Below are positions 27,063 to 35,657 of a stretch of 64,000 nt of DNA, one piece after another (the stretch's first letter is position 1; each line of letters starts with the position of its first letter). The stretch comes from Streptomyces sp. NBC_01232 (GTDB lineage Bacteria > Actinomycetota > Actinomycetes > Streptomycetales > Streptomycetaceae), in the NCBI RefSeq assembly GCF_035989885.1, contig NZ_CP108518.1, positions 1,984,001-2,048,000 of the forward strand, read 5' to 3'. The position numbers and the translations under genes are program-made. The notes under the pieces were generated by a model. The model was not told where the DNA came from and made no database searches. It worked only from the letters and a program-made list of their open reading frames with translations.

Positions 27063-27812
27063 GTGACCGCCTTCGCCCCCGACTCGCTGGTACTGAACCG
27101 GAAGCTGCCGCTCTGGTACCAGGTGTCGCAGTCACTGCGCGCCTCGATACTGGGGCGCACCCCCGACGCGTCGCTGCGCCTGCCCACCGAGGAGCAGCTC
27201 GCCGAGCACTACGGGGTGAGCGTGCTGACCATGCGCCAGGCGCTCAAGGAGCTGGAGGGCGAGGGCCTGATCAGCCGGCACCGGAGGCGCGGCACCTTCA
27301 TCGAGCCGGGTGCGCTGCGCAGCGCCCCGGTCCGGCTGCTGGGCTCGGTCGACGCGATCGTGGCCCAGCAGTCGGGCGATCGCACGACGATCCTCGGCCA
27401 CGGCCGGACGGCTGTGGCCGGGGAGCTGCTGGAGCACTTCCCGGGCACGCCCGAGGTGGTCACGTACCGCCGCCTGCGCCACGACCGGGAGAGCGGCGAG
27501 CCGACGAACTGGGCGGAGAACGCGGTCCTGCCGGAGTTCGCCGAGGCCGTGGACCTCGCCGATCTCGAGCGCTGGCCGATGACGAAGGTCCTGCGGGACA
27601 TCGTCGGCGTCCGCATTAGCCGGATCACGGACACGGTGGAGGCGCGGCTCGCGGACCCGGAGACGGCCGAGCTGCTCCAGGTCCCGCTGCTGAGCCCGAT
27701 CCTGCACTACACCGGCGTCACGTACGACGAGGACGGCCGGGTGGTGGACGTGGCCCGGATCCGCTACCGCGGCGACAGGTTCTCCTTCACGGTGACGGTC
27801 GACGCGCACTGA
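27063..27812 (+). CDS. GntR/HutC family regulator with UTRA domain
   Basis: The product is 249 residues from GTG 27063. A winged helix at about 12-80 (LPTEEQLAEHYGVSVLTMRQALKEL) is followed by a UTRA ligand domain. It is 63 bases downstream of hmgA on the same strand, so it is probably co-transcribed and may respond to an aromatic intermediate such as homogentisate. It is the likeliest protein to bind the palindrome over the hmgA promoter, although HutC-type sites usually look different. Confidence 0.9.
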   Translation: MTAFAPDSLVLNRKLPLWYQVSQSLRASILGRTPDASLRLPTEEQLAEHYGVSVLTMRQALKELEGEGLISRHRRRGTFIEPGALRSAPVRLLGSVDAIVAQQSGDRTTILGHGRTAVAGELLEHFPGTPEVVTYRRLRHDRESGEPTNWAENAVLPEFAEAVDLADLERWPMTKVLRDIVGVRISRITDTVEARLADPETAELLQVPLLSPILHYTGVTYDEDGRVVDVARIRYRGDRFSFTVTVDAH

Positions 27813-27814
27813 CC

Positions 27815-27905
27815 CGCGCGCACCGACCCACGCACGCTCCCCCGCGCGCACCGACCCGCGCGCACCGATCCACGCACGCTCCCGCGCGCGCACCGACGGC
27901 CCACG
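27815..27905. repeat. Tandem GC-rich repeats after the GntR gene
   Basis: Imperfect units of CGCGCGCACCGACC and CCACGCACGCTCC alternate several times between the GntR stop and the next gene. They may form hairpins. Confidence 0.7.
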
Positions 27906-27932
27906 TGTCCGACGCCGTGCTGCACCGCCCGG

Positions 27933-28097
27933 CTACTTCTCGTCGTCCTCCCTGGTGCGCTCGCCCTCCGCCTGCGACGGCGTGGTGCGCATCGCTTGGG
28001 GGTGTTGCTGCTGCTTGCGCTGGGCCTCGTCCATGTCCTCGTCGAGGCGCTCGCCCTCGGCCTGCGACGGGGTCGTGTATTCGTCGTACTGGCTCAT
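27933..28097 (-). CDS. Small acidic protein with duplicated TTPSQAEGER motif
   Basis: The product is 54 residues from ATG 28097, with an AGGAGG five bases ahead. The highly charged sequence contains TTPSQAEGER twice, separated by a Gln-rich linker. There are no hydrophobic segments, so it is likely cytosolic and disordered. A TACGTATGCGTACATA stretch lies about 33 bases upstream. I cannot name a function; the strong ribosome site and repeated motif argue it is real. Confidence 0.7.
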   Translation of the reverse strand: MSQYDEYTTPSQAEGERLDEDMDEAQRKQQQHPQAMRTTPSQAEGERTREDDEK

Positions 28098-28209
28098 GAC
28101 CGCCTCCTGAGCCTCCTCGGTCGATACCGTACGTATGCGTACATAAGGAGCGTAGCTCTTCGGCCTGGACGCAGCCCGGCCATCGGATCCCGTCGCTACC
28201 ATCGGCGGC

Positions 28210-29367
28210 GTGAGCGAAGACGTACCGCTGCTTGAGGATCTGATGCCCTGGGCCGTGGGCGGCCTGCGCCTGGGCCGGGACTGGGTGTCCGCACCCGATC
28301 CGGCGTCCCTGCGCGCCCGCTGGGCGGCCCTGACCGGCTCCGAAGGGGCCGAGCGGGAGCGCCTGTTCCGCCCGAGCCGCAGCCGCAGGCCCGACGCCGG
28401 GGCGGCCGCCCTGCCCGGGCAGCGCTCGGCGGCCACGGCGCGTTTCGCCGACGCCCCCGGCCCCTGCCCCGACCCCGTACGGGTGCTCCGCGAGCCCTTC
28501 GACGAGCAGTGGCTGCTGCCCGACCAGCGGCTCATCGACGTCGCCCGCCCCGAGCTCTGGCGGGTCCGGGACGAGCACCAGCTGTTCCTCGCCCTGACCC
28601 CGGATCCGCTGGTCACCGCGCACCTCCCGGCCGGCCGCCTCGGCCGGATCCGGCCCCTGCACCGGCGCCCCGGCGGCACCGAGCCGAACCTCGCCCCCGG
28701 CCTGCTTCCCCTGCTGGGCGCGCGCCACGGCGGCTGGGTCACCCCCGAGGACGTCCTGTGCTGGGTCCTCGCGGCGGGCCGCCCGGGCCCGCGCGGGTAC
28801 GAGGTCCCGCTCGCCGCCGAGCCCGCGCGGTGGCGGGCCGGGCTGGAGCTGGGGCACCGGGTGCTGACCGTGCAGCTGCGGGGTGCCCGCGGCGGTGAGG
28901 CGCCCCGCCTGCCCGGCGGCCGGCGCCCGTACGTCCGCTCGGCGGTCACGGGCTGGCCGCGCGAGCTCGCGTACGACGCCGAGGGCGAGACGCTGAGCCT
29001 CGGGAGCGGGACCGTGTCCCCCGTGCCGGCCGGGGCCTGGGAGTACGAGGCCCAGGGCGTGCGGGTGCTTCCGGCCTGGTTCGCCGCCCGCAGCGCGCAC
29101 CGCGGCCCGGAAGCCGACGGCCTGGCGGCGCTCGGGCCCGCCGAGTGGCCGCAGAGCTGGACCTCGGAGCTCCTGGCCCTGGTGACCACGCTGGCGCTGC
29201 TGGCCGAACTGGCGCCGGAGCGAGCCGCGTTCGAGCCCGGGCCGGCGCTGACGGCCGAGGAGCTGCGCGCGGTCGGGGTGCTGCCGCCACCGGCCTGGGC
29301 CCGCCGCCCGGCCTCGGTGCTGGACCACCAGGAGGAGGGCCCGGGCGGGCAGTTCGCGCTCCTCTGA
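28210..29367 (+). CDS. Type ISP restriction/modification-like specificity domain protein
   Basis: The product is 385 residues from GTG 28210. The opening (LEDLMPWAVGGLRLGRDWV) and the C-terminal block (WPQSWTSELLALVTTLALLAEL ... VLDHQEEGPGGQFALL) match the Streptomyces proteins named after the C-terminal specificity domain of type ISP enzymes. No methylase or helicase motifs are present and no partner genes are adjacent. It may therefore be a stand-alone domain with a different role. The family name is from memory of homologues. Confidence 0.6.
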   Translation: MSEDVPLLEDLMPWAVGGLRLGRDWVSAPDPASLRARWAALTGSEGAERERLFRPSRSRRPDAGAAALPGQRSAATARFADAPGPCPDPVRVLREPFDEQWLLPDQRLIDVARPELWRVRDEHQLFLALTPDPLVTAHLPAGRLGRIRPLHRRPGGTEPNLAPGLLPLLGARHGGWVTPEDVLCWVLAAGRPGPRGYEVPLAAEPARWRAGLELGHRVLTVQLRGARGGEAPRLPGGRRPYVRSAVTGWPRELAYDAEGETLSLGSGTVSPVPAGAWEYEAQGVRVLPAWFAARSAHRGPEADGLAALGPAEWPQSWTSELLALVTTLALLAELAPERAAFEPGPALTAEELRAVGVLPPPAWARRPASVLDHQEEGPGGQFALL

Positions 29368-29383
29368 GCAGACGGGACGGGGA

Positions 29384-29399
29384 GCGGGCCTACGCCCGC
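29384..29399. terminator. Short hairpin between convergent genes
   Basis: The stem GCGGGC/GCCCGC with a 4-base loop sits between the type ISP-like gene and the convergent TetR gene. Confidence 0.45.
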
Positions 29400-29406
29400 C
29401 GGGACC

Positions 29407-30159
29407 TCATCCCCCCTGCTCCCCCTGCTCGTCCCGGACCCCCCAGGCCCCCAGCAGCCGGACCATCGAGCGGTCGAAGACCTCGGCCATGTCGAGGCCG
29501 GCGCCCGGGACCGGGCCGCCGCCGGAGAGGGCCGCGGCCAGTCGCGGGTACTCCCCGGTGGCCAGGCGGGAGCCGAGCCATGCCGTCCGTACCCGCTGCT
29601 CCTCGGCCTCGCTCCAGGGCAGCGACCGAGCCCGTTCGGCCAGCGCCAGCTCGCCCGCCACGTAGGTCGCCACGCTGCCGTTGACGGCGGCGACGAGCTC
29701 CAGCTTCTCGGCGTCCGGCACGTCGAGCGGAGCCAGGCAGTCCATGCAGTACTCCAGGTAGCGCAGGGCGTTGGGACCGAAGCCGTAGACCGGGCTGAGC
29801 AGGCGCGGCAGCCACGGGTGGCGGTGCATCAGCGCCCGCGTCCGGCGGGCCAGCGCGAGCAGGTCGGCCCGCCAGTCGCCGGTCGGGGGCGGGAGCTCGT
29901 ACTCCCCGCTGACCGCGTCGACCATCAGCTCGTACAGGTCCTCCTTGCGCGGCACGTAGTTGTAGAGGGACATCGTGCCCGCGCCGATCCCGGCGGCCAC
30001 GCGACGCATGGAGACGGCGTCGATCCCCTCCTCGTCGGCGATCCGCACCGCCTCGGACGCGATCGACTCGCGGCTGTGCGCGGGCCTCGGTCCGCGGCCG
30101 GCCCGCTGGGGGCGGGACCAGATCACTTCGGGTTCAGCGGGTCGCCCGCCGGCTGTCAT
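29407..30159 (-). CDS. TetR family regulator of the DrrAB-like exporter
   Basis: The product is 250 residues. The helix-turn-helix (VSMRRVAAGIGAGTMSLYNYV) is preceded by a basic leader. The C-terminal domain is the tetracycline-repressor-like type common for exporters. It is divergent from the ABC exporter genes, with a 17-bp palindrome in the gap and a second copy over the start of the ATPase gene. It likely represses the exporter until a drug-like ligand binds. Confidence 0.9.
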   Translation of the reverse strand: MTAGGRPAEPEVIWSRPQRAGRGPRPAHSRESIASEAVRIADEEGIDAVSMRRVAAGIGAGTMSLYNYVPRKEDLYELMVDAVSGEYELPPPTGDWRADLLALARRTRALMHRHPWLPRLLSPVYGFGPNALRYLEYCMDCLAPLDVPDAEKLELVAAVNGSVATYVAGELALAERARSLPWSEAEEQRVRTAWLGSRLATGEYPRLAAALSGGGPVPGAGLDMAEVFDRSMVRLLGAWGVRDEQGEQGG

Positions 30160-30196
30160 GGCTCAGATCACCTCGTCGTCTCGCCACCATCTTAGT

Positions 30197-30213
30197 TACG
30201 TACGGCGTACGTA
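30197..30213. promoter_or_regulatory. TetR operator box 1 at the exporter
   Basis: TACGTACGGCGTACGTA is a perfect palindrome (8-bp arms around a central G) in the gap between the TetR gene and the ABC exporter. Confidence 0.7.
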
Positions 30214-30223
30214 GTGAGGTACG

Positions 30224-31213
30224 GTGGCGCGCATGACTACTACGTACGCTGTACTTAGTGAGGGGCTGGAGAAGAGCTACGGAAAGGTCCACGCCCTGCG
30301 CGGCCTCGACCTCGCCGTCCCCGAGGGCACGGTCTGCGGCCTCCTCGGCCCCAACGGAGCGGGCAAGACCACCGCCGTGCGGGTCCTCACCACGCTCACC
30401 GCACCCACCGCCGGCCGCGCCCTCGTCGCCGGTCACGACGTGACCCGGGATCCCGCGGCCGTGCGCCGCGCCATCGGCGTCACCGGCCAGTACGCCTCCG
30501 TCGACGGGGACCTGACCGGCCGGGAGAACCTCCGGCTCTTCGCCCGGCTGGCCGGGCTGCGCGGCCCCGCCGGCCGGGCCCGCGCGGACGAACTGCTGGA
30601 GCGCTTCGGGCTCACCGGGGCCGCCGACCGGGTGAGCTCCACCTGGTCCGGCGGCATGCGGCGGCGCCTGGACCTGGCCGCCGGGCTGATCACGTGCCCC
30701 CGGGTGCTGTTCCTCGACGAGCCCACCACCGGCCTGGACCCGGCGGCCCGCGAGCAGATCTGGACGACGGTCCGGGCACTCGCCGAGGACGGCACCACGG
30801 TGCTGCTCACCACCCAGTACCTGGAGGAGGCCGACCGGATCGCCGACGAGATCGTGGTGGTCGACGGCGGACGGGTCGCCGCCACCGGCACCCCGGCCGC
30901 CCTCAAGGCCCGGATCGGCGCGCACGCCGAGGTCACCGTCCCCGCGCACGGGGCCCTCGCGCGCGCCGCCGCCGTACTGGACCAGCTCACCGGCGGCCTG
31001 CCGGTGCTCGACGAAGCGCGGCTGACCGTCGGCGTCACCGTCCCGGACGGAGGGCTCACCCTGCCGCGGATCATCCGGGAACTCGACACGGCCGGAGTAC
31101 CGGTCACGGACGCGAGCCTGCGCCCGCCCACCCTGGACGAGGTGTTCCTGCGCCTCACCCAGGTCCCCCGGGCCCCCCAGTCCCCTCCCGCCGCCGAGGA
31201 GTACGCCGCATGA
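30224..31213 (+). CDS. ABC transporter ATPase, DrrA (daunorubicin resistance) type
   Basis: The product is 329 residues. Walker A (GPNGAGKT), signature (WSGGMRRRL), Walker B (VLFLDEP) and the DrrA-type C-terminal domain are all present. GTG 30224 suits the GAGG at 30215-30218; ATG 30233 is the alternative. It powers drug or lipid export with the permease, whose start overlaps its stop (ATGA). Operator box 2 lies within the first codons, so repression by the divergent TetR would be tight. Confidence 0.93.
   Translation: MARMTTTYAVLSEGLEKSYGKVHALRGLDLAVPEGTVCGLLGPNGAGKTTAVRVLTTLTAPTAGRALVAGHDVTRDPAAVRRAIGVTGQYASVDGDLTGRENLRLFARLAGLRGPAGRARADELLERFGLTGAADRVSSTWSGGMRRRLDLAAGLITCPRVLFLDEPTTGLDPAAREQIWTTVRALAEDGTTVLLTTQYLEEADRIADEIVVVDGGRVAATGTPAALKARIGAHAEVTVPAHGALARAAAVLDQLTGGLPVLDEARLTVGVTVPDGGLTLPRIIRELDTAGVPVTDASLRPPTLDEVFLRLTQVPRAPQSPPAAEEYAA
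30241..30257. promoter_or_regulatory. TetR operator box 2 inside the ATPase gene start
   Basis: TACGTACGCTGTACTTA matches box 1 at 14 of 17 positions and lies 44 bases downstream of it, inside the coding sequence. Confidence 0.6.
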
Positions 31214-32004
31214 GCAGCATGAGCACCCTGATGTCCGACGGCGGAGCCGTCCTCACCCGCCAGCTGCAGAAGGCCCGGCACGCCCCGGCGCTGCTGATCC
31301 TCACCCAGACCATGCCGATCACCATGCTGCTGTTCTTCGGCTACGTCTTCGGCAGCGCGCTCGCCATGCCGGGCGCCGAGTACCGGGAGTTCCTGGTCCC
31401 CGGGCTGCTGGCCGCCACCGCCGCGAACGGTCTGATGACCGGCCTGTTCACGGCCGCGCAGGACGCCCACCGCGGGGTGATGGACCGTTTCCGTACGCTG
31501 CCGATGAGCCGCACCGCCGTACCGCTCGGGCAGACGGCCGCCGATCTGCTGACCACCGGCGTGTCGATGGTGCCGCTGATGCTGGTGGGACTGGCGATGG
31601 GCTGGCGCATCGAGAACGGGCTGCCCGGCGCGCTGGGGGCCCTGGGCGTGCTGCTGCTGTTCCGCTTCGCCACCGCGTGGGTGGGCACCTACCTGGGCCT
31701 GCTGAGCAGGAGCGAGGAGGCGGCCGGCCAGCTCGGCGGCGCCACCTTCGTCCTACCGATGCTGTCCAGCGCGTACCTGCCGACCGCGGGACTGCCCGGA
31801 TGGCTGCGGACGGTCGCCGAGTGGAACCCGATCAGCGCCGTCGCCACGGCCGTGCGCGAGCTGTGCGGGAACGCCGGGGGCGAGACCGCGGCGGGCGCCG
31901 CCTGGCCCGCCGCGCATCCCGTGGCCGGGGCGCTGCTGTGGTCGGGGCTGCTGCTCGCGCTCTTCGTCCCGCTGGCCACGCACAGGTTCGCGCGCGGCCG
32001 GTAG
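31210..32004 (+). CDS. ABC transporter permease, DrrB type
   Basis: The product is 264 residues with six hydrophobic helices (ABC-2 fold), for example ALLILTQTMPITMLLFFGYVF and MVPLMLVGLAMGW. The segment EWNPISAVATAVREL is characteristic of DrrB-like permeases. ATG 31210 overlaps the ATPase stop. Together the two form a half-size exporter; the substrate cannot be deduced. Confidence 0.93.
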   Translation: MSSMSTLMSDGGAVLTRQLQKARHAPALLILTQTMPITMLLFFGYVFGSALAMPGAEYREFLVPGLLAATAANGLMTGLFTAAQDAHRGVMDRFRTLPMSRTAVPLGQTAADLLTTGVSMVPLMLVGLAMGWRIENGLPGALGALGVLLLFRFATAWVGTYLGLLSRSEEAAGQLGGATFVLPMLSSAYLPTAGLPGWLRTVAEWNPISAVATAVRELCGNAGGETAAGAAWPAAHPVAGALLWSGLLLALFVPLATHRFARGR

Positions 32005-32039
32005 TGACAGCAGCCCGTCCGACCCGGTAGGCAGGGCCC

Positions 32040-33236
32040 ATGGCTACCGAACCGCTCCCCCTGGACGGCATCACCGTCGTCGCCGTCGAACAGGCCGTCT
32101 CGGCCCCCTTCGCCACCCGCCAGCTCGCCGACCTCGGCGCCAGGGTGATCAAGGTCGAGCGCCCCGACGGCGGCGACTTCGCCCGCGCCTACGACACGGC
32201 CGCGCACGGCCTCGCCTCGCACTTCGTCTGGGCCAACCGCGGCAAGGAGTCGATCGCGCTCGACCTGAAGGACCCGCGCGGCCGCGAGGTCCTGCACGGG
32301 CTGCTCGCCGGCGCCGACGTCTTCGTGCAGAACCTCGCGCAGGGAGCCGCCGCCCGGCTCGGACTCGACTCGGCCGCGCTGTGCGCGCGTTACCCGCGGC
32401 TGGTCGCCGTGGACGTCTCCGGCTACGGCGCCGAGGGTCCGTACGCCCACAAACGCGCCTACGACATGCTCGTGCAGTGCGAGGCGGGTCTGGTGTCGGT
32501 GACCGGCACCCCGGACCAGCCGGTCAAGGCGGGCATCCCGGCGGCCGACATCGCCGCGGCCATGTACGCCTTCTCGGGAATCCTGGCCGCCCTGCTGCGC
32601 CGCGGGGTCACCGGGCGCGGGGGCAGGGTGGAGGTCTCCATGCTCGACGCGCTCGCCGAGTGGATGGGCCACCCGCTGCACCACACGATGCACGGCGGGG
32701 AGCAGCCCGTGCGCACCGGTCTCGCGCACGCGGTGATCGCGCCCTACGACGCCTATCCGACGGCCGACGGGGACCGGGTGCTGCTGTCGGTGCAGAACGA
32801 CCGCGAATGGCGGCGGCTGGCACAACAGGTGTTGGAACAGCCGGAGTTGGCGGACGATCCGGCGTACGCGACGAACGCGGCGCGCACCGTGAACCGGGAG
32901 AAGACCGACGCGGTGGTGGCCGAGGCACTGGTCCGGTTCGGTGCGGACGAGGCGATCGGGCGGCTGGAGGCGGCGGGTATCGCCTGTGCGCGGCTGAACT
33001 CCGTGGCCCAGCTGGCCGGGCATCCGCAGCTCGCGGCCCGGGACCGCTGGCGGGAGGTGGAATCGCCGGCCGGTCCGCTGCGGGCCCTGCTGCCGCCGAT
33101 CGGGCTGCCGGGCGGCGCGGCACCGCACATGGGTGCGGTGCCCGCGCTGGGCGAGCACACCGATCCGCTGCTGCGCGCCCTGGGGATGGCGGACGCACAG
33201 ATCTCGCAACTGCGCCGGGACGGTGTGATCGGGTAG
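32040..33236 (+). CDS. CaiB/BaiF family CoA-transferase
   Basis: The product is 398 residues. The N-terminal LDGITVVAVEQAVSAPFATR and the GYGAEGPYAHKRAYDMLVQ region contain the family's catalytic Asp (type III CoA-transferases). It transfers CoA between organic acids. The start ATG 32040 follows 35 bases after the permease; it may be read through from the exporter. The acid substrate is unknown. Confidence 0.92.
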   Translation: MATEPLPLDGITVVAVEQAVSAPFATRQLADLGARVIKVERPDGGDFARAYDTAAHGLASHFVWANRGKESIALDLKDPRGREVLHGLLAGADVFVQNLAQGAAARLGLDSAALCARYPRLVAVDVSGYGAEGPYAHKRAYDMLVQCEAGLVSVTGTPDQPVKAGIPAADIAAAMYAFSGILAALLRRGVTGRGGRVEVSMLDALAEWMGHPLHHTMHGGEQPVRTGLAHAVIAPYDAYPTADGDRVLLSVQNDREWRRLAQQVLEQPELADDPAYATNAARTVNREKTDAVVAEALVRFGADEAIGRLEAAGIACARLNSVAQLAGHPQLAARDRWREVESPAGPLRALLPPIGLPGGAAPHMGAVPALGEHTDPLLRALGMADAQISQLRRDGVIG

Positions 33237-33246
33237 GGCCGGGGAG

Positions 33247-33268
33247 CCGTTGGCCCGAGGGCCGACGG
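33247..33268 (+). terminator. Hairpin after the CoA-transferase
   Basis: CCGTTGGCCC and GGGCCGACGG pair with one G-U wobble and a 2-base loop, 10 bases after the stop. Confidence 0.6.
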
Positions 33269-33284
33269 CTGCGGTACGGGACGG

Positions 33285-33554
33285 TTACGAGCGGCGGCTG
33301 CCGAAGAGCGTGCGACGCAGACGGCGCAGCGGCGCGAAGAGCGAGACGCGCGCGCTCCGGCTCCGCAGGCGGTGCGTGTGGTCGCGGGAGGTGAGCTCGC
33401 GCATCAGCAGCGTCGCCTCGGCGGCCTCCCGGTGCGGGACGGCAGGACCGCCAAGCACAGAGAGGTGGCGGTCGAGGCGCGAGCTAGTCGCACTGCTGCC
33501 GCAGGTGATGGCAGGCACGCGAGGCGGCCTGCTGCGCATTGCTATCTGTTCCAT
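33285..33554 (-). CDS. Small basic protein, unknown
   Basis: The product is 89 residues from ATG 33554 with GGGGAGAGAAC ahead. It is Arg/Ser rich and ends in an amphipathic basic tail (RRLRRTLFGSRRS). No transmembrane helix or known domain. Its position between terminator-like hairpins and the ribosome site support it as a gene. The basic tail could bind nucleic acid or membrane; this is speculation. Confidence 0.55.
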   Translation of the reverse strand: MEQIAMRSRPPRVPAITCGSSATSSRLDRHLSVLGGPAVPHREAAEATLLMRELTSRDHTHRLRSRSARVSLFAPLRRLRRTLFGSRRS

Positions 33555-33833
33555 GTTCTCTCCCCACCCGTACGAGGGCACCCGGCCCGGGCAGGTTAAC
33601 CCTAACGCCCCCGCGTCGCCCCCGGGTATCCCGGTGGTGTGAATTACCCCTGTGGCGACGGGGAGTTGACGATTACTCAGCGGAGTCGGCGATTACTCTC
33701 CGCATGGACGTCACGCTGCGAAAGGCCACTGCGCGAGTCCCGTCACGACAGGGGCCACTTGGCCCACACTGCGCTAACTTGGAGTGATCGCCCAGTGACA
33801 CGCGGGCGCACGGGAACACACTCGGGGGCGCGC

Positions 33834-35657
33834 GTGAGTGAGCAATCGAACTCCGATCGTGTCATCTCGGGCCGCTACCGGCTGCTCGAACCGATCGGCC
33901 GCGGCGGGATGGGCATCGTGTGGCGGGCCCGGGACGAGGTGCTCGCCCGCGACGTCGCCGTCAAGGAGGTACGGGCGCCGGCCGGGCTCGAGCCCGCCGA
34001 ACTGGAGCGGCTGTACCGGCGGCTGGAGCGGGAGGCCTGGGCCGCGGCCAGGGTCTCGCACCGCGGCGTCGTCACCGTCTACGACGTGGCCTCCGAGGGC
34101 GGGCGGCCCTGGATCGTGATGGAGCTGGTGCGCGGGCTCTCGCTGGCCGACGTACTGGAGGCGGAGGGGCCGATGAGCCCTCAGCGGGCCGCCCACGTAG
34201 GGGAACAGGTGCTCGCCGCGCTGCGCGCCGCGCACGACTCGGGAGTGCTGCACCGGGACGTGAAGCCGGGGAACGTACTGATCGCCAACGACGGCCGGGT
34301 GGTCCTGGGCGACTTCGGCATCGCCAGCCTGGAGGGCTCCTCGGCGATCACCATGACGGGCGAGGTGATCGGCTCCCCCGAATTCCTGGCGCCGGAGCGG
34401 GCGTTGGGCTGCGATCCGGGACCCGCCTCGGACCTGTGGTCGCTCGGGATCATGCTCTACGCCGCGGTCGAGGGGGTCTCGCCGTTCCGGCAGGCCACCC
34501 CGCTGGACACCCTGCGGGCCGTGGTCGACGCGGAACCGCCGCCGCCGCGCCGGGCCGGGGCGCTGGAGCCGGTACTGGACGGCCTGCTGCGCAAGGACCC
34601 GGCCGAGCGGCTGCCCGCTGCGGAGGCGGCCCGGATGCTACGGGTGGTGGGCGCGGGCGGGAACGTACGGGCATCCGGCGGGCCGGTGTCGGGGCCTGCG
34701 TCCGGGCCGGACGCGCCGACGGTCGTCGCGCACCACGGGCAGGGCACGGACACGCCGCGCGAGCCGTACGGCGCGCAGCCGGCGCACCCGGCTCCGTACG
34801 GGACACCGCCGCCCGGGGCCGCGCGCGGCGGGAACGCCGGGCTGGTGCTGACGATCGGGATCGTGCTGATGCTGCTGGCCCTGGTCGCGGTGGGGTGGCT
34901 GCTGCTCAAGGACCGCGGGAACACCGGTGACAACGGCGGCGGCAGCGGCGGCGCGCCGACGGGCTCGGCGACCACCGCCCGGACCGTCACCACGACTCCT
35001 TCGACGGCTCCGTCGGCCCCGGTGTCGGCATCCGCCTCGGGCACGGGCGGCGCGGGGCAGCACGTCTCGGTGTACGTGGACTCCGTGCGCTCCTCCTACA
35101 CGGGCAGTTGCCCGCCGCCCGCCGAGCACGCGCCCGCCTTCACCGCCACCGTCGAGGTGGAGCGCACCCCGGTCGTGCTGGAGTACCGCTGGGCCACGCG
35201 CAGCGGGCGGACCTCCGGCCCCGGCTGGCAGTCCGTCACGTACGAGGAGGGCGGGCCGAGGAGCCGGCGGCTGGAGCACACGGAGCTCACGCACGAGGCG
35301 GACACCGTCTTCGAGGACGCGGTCCGGCTGGAGGTGCGGGGGCCGGCAGAGGTTGCCACCCAGTGGGTGGCAACCTCGGTGACCTGCCGGAAGGCGACCC
35401 CGACGAGCGGGGCCCCCTCCCCCGGACCGAGTCCGTCACCGCTCTCGCCGACGCCGAGTGCTCCGGCGAGTCCGGCCGGCCCGGCGACCGCAGAGCCGGA
35501 CCGGACGGACCGGGCGGACGGAACGGACGGAACGGACGCGATGGACGGAACGGACGGGATGGACGGGATGGACGGCACGAACGGCTCGGACCGGAGCGAG
35601 GGGTCGGGCCGGTCGGGCCGGGCGGATCAGGCGGCGTTCGTGAAGACCGGCAGGTAG
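33834..35657 (+). CDS. PASTA-less membrane Ser/Thr protein kinase with repeat tail
   Basis: The product is 607 residues (GTG 33834; GTG 33795 also has a GGAG upstream). The Hanks kinase domain shows GRGGMG, the VAVKEV lysine, HRDVKPGN and DFGIAS. A Pro/Gly-rich linker leads to one membrane helix (about 337-358), and the extracellular part has two cysteines and no PASTA repeats. The C-terminus is an Asp/Gly/Thr/Met minisatellite-like tail. The last 10 codons run into the antisense of the convergent lipase gene (31-base overlap). It likely senses an external signal; the substrate is unknown. Confidence 0.9.
   Translation: MSEQSNSDRVISGRYRLLEPIGRGGMGIVWRARDEVLARDVAVKEVRAPAGLEPAELERLYRRLEREAWAAARVSHRGVVTVYDVASEGGRPWIVMELVRGLSLADVLEAEGPMSPQRAAHVGEQVLAALRAAHDSGVLHRDVKPGNVLIANDGRVVLGDFGIASLEGSSAITMTGEVIGSPEFLAPERALGCDPGPASDLWSLGIMLYAAVEGVSPFRQATPLDTLRAVVDAEPPPPRRAGALEPVLDGLLRKDPAERLPAAEAARMLRVVGAGGNVRASGGPVSGPASGPDAPTVVAHHGQGTDTPREPYGAQPAHPAPYGTPPPGAARGGNAGLVLTIGIVLMLLALVAVGWLLLKDRGNTGDNGGGSGGAPTGSATTARTVTTTPSTAPSAPVSASASGTGGAGQHVSVYVDSVRSSYTGSCPPPAEHAPAFTATVEVERTPVVLEYRWATRSGRTSGPGWQSVTYEEGGPRSRRLEHTELTHEADTVFEDAVRLEVRGPAEVATQWVATSVTCRKATPTSGAPSPGPSPSPLSPTPSAPASPAGPATAEPDRTDRADGTDGTDAMDGTDGMDGMDGTNGSDRSEGSGRSGRADQAAFVKTGR
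35500..35610 (+). repeat. GGACGG-type minisatellite in the kinase tail
   Basis: Repeats of GGACGGAACGGACGGGAT give the Asp/Gly/Thr/Met tail of the kinase. Unit number is likely to vary between strains. Confidence 0.7.

Noticed and set aside
28210..29367. Complete type ISP restriction system
   Set aside because: Methylase and helicase motifs are absent and no partner genes are adjacent; only the C-terminal-like domain is present.
29407..33236. Antibiotic biosynthesis cluster around the DrrAB-like exporter
   Set aside because: Only the exporter, its TetR and a CoA-transferase are present; no biosynthetic enzymes adjoin, so it is treated as a stand-alone exporter.
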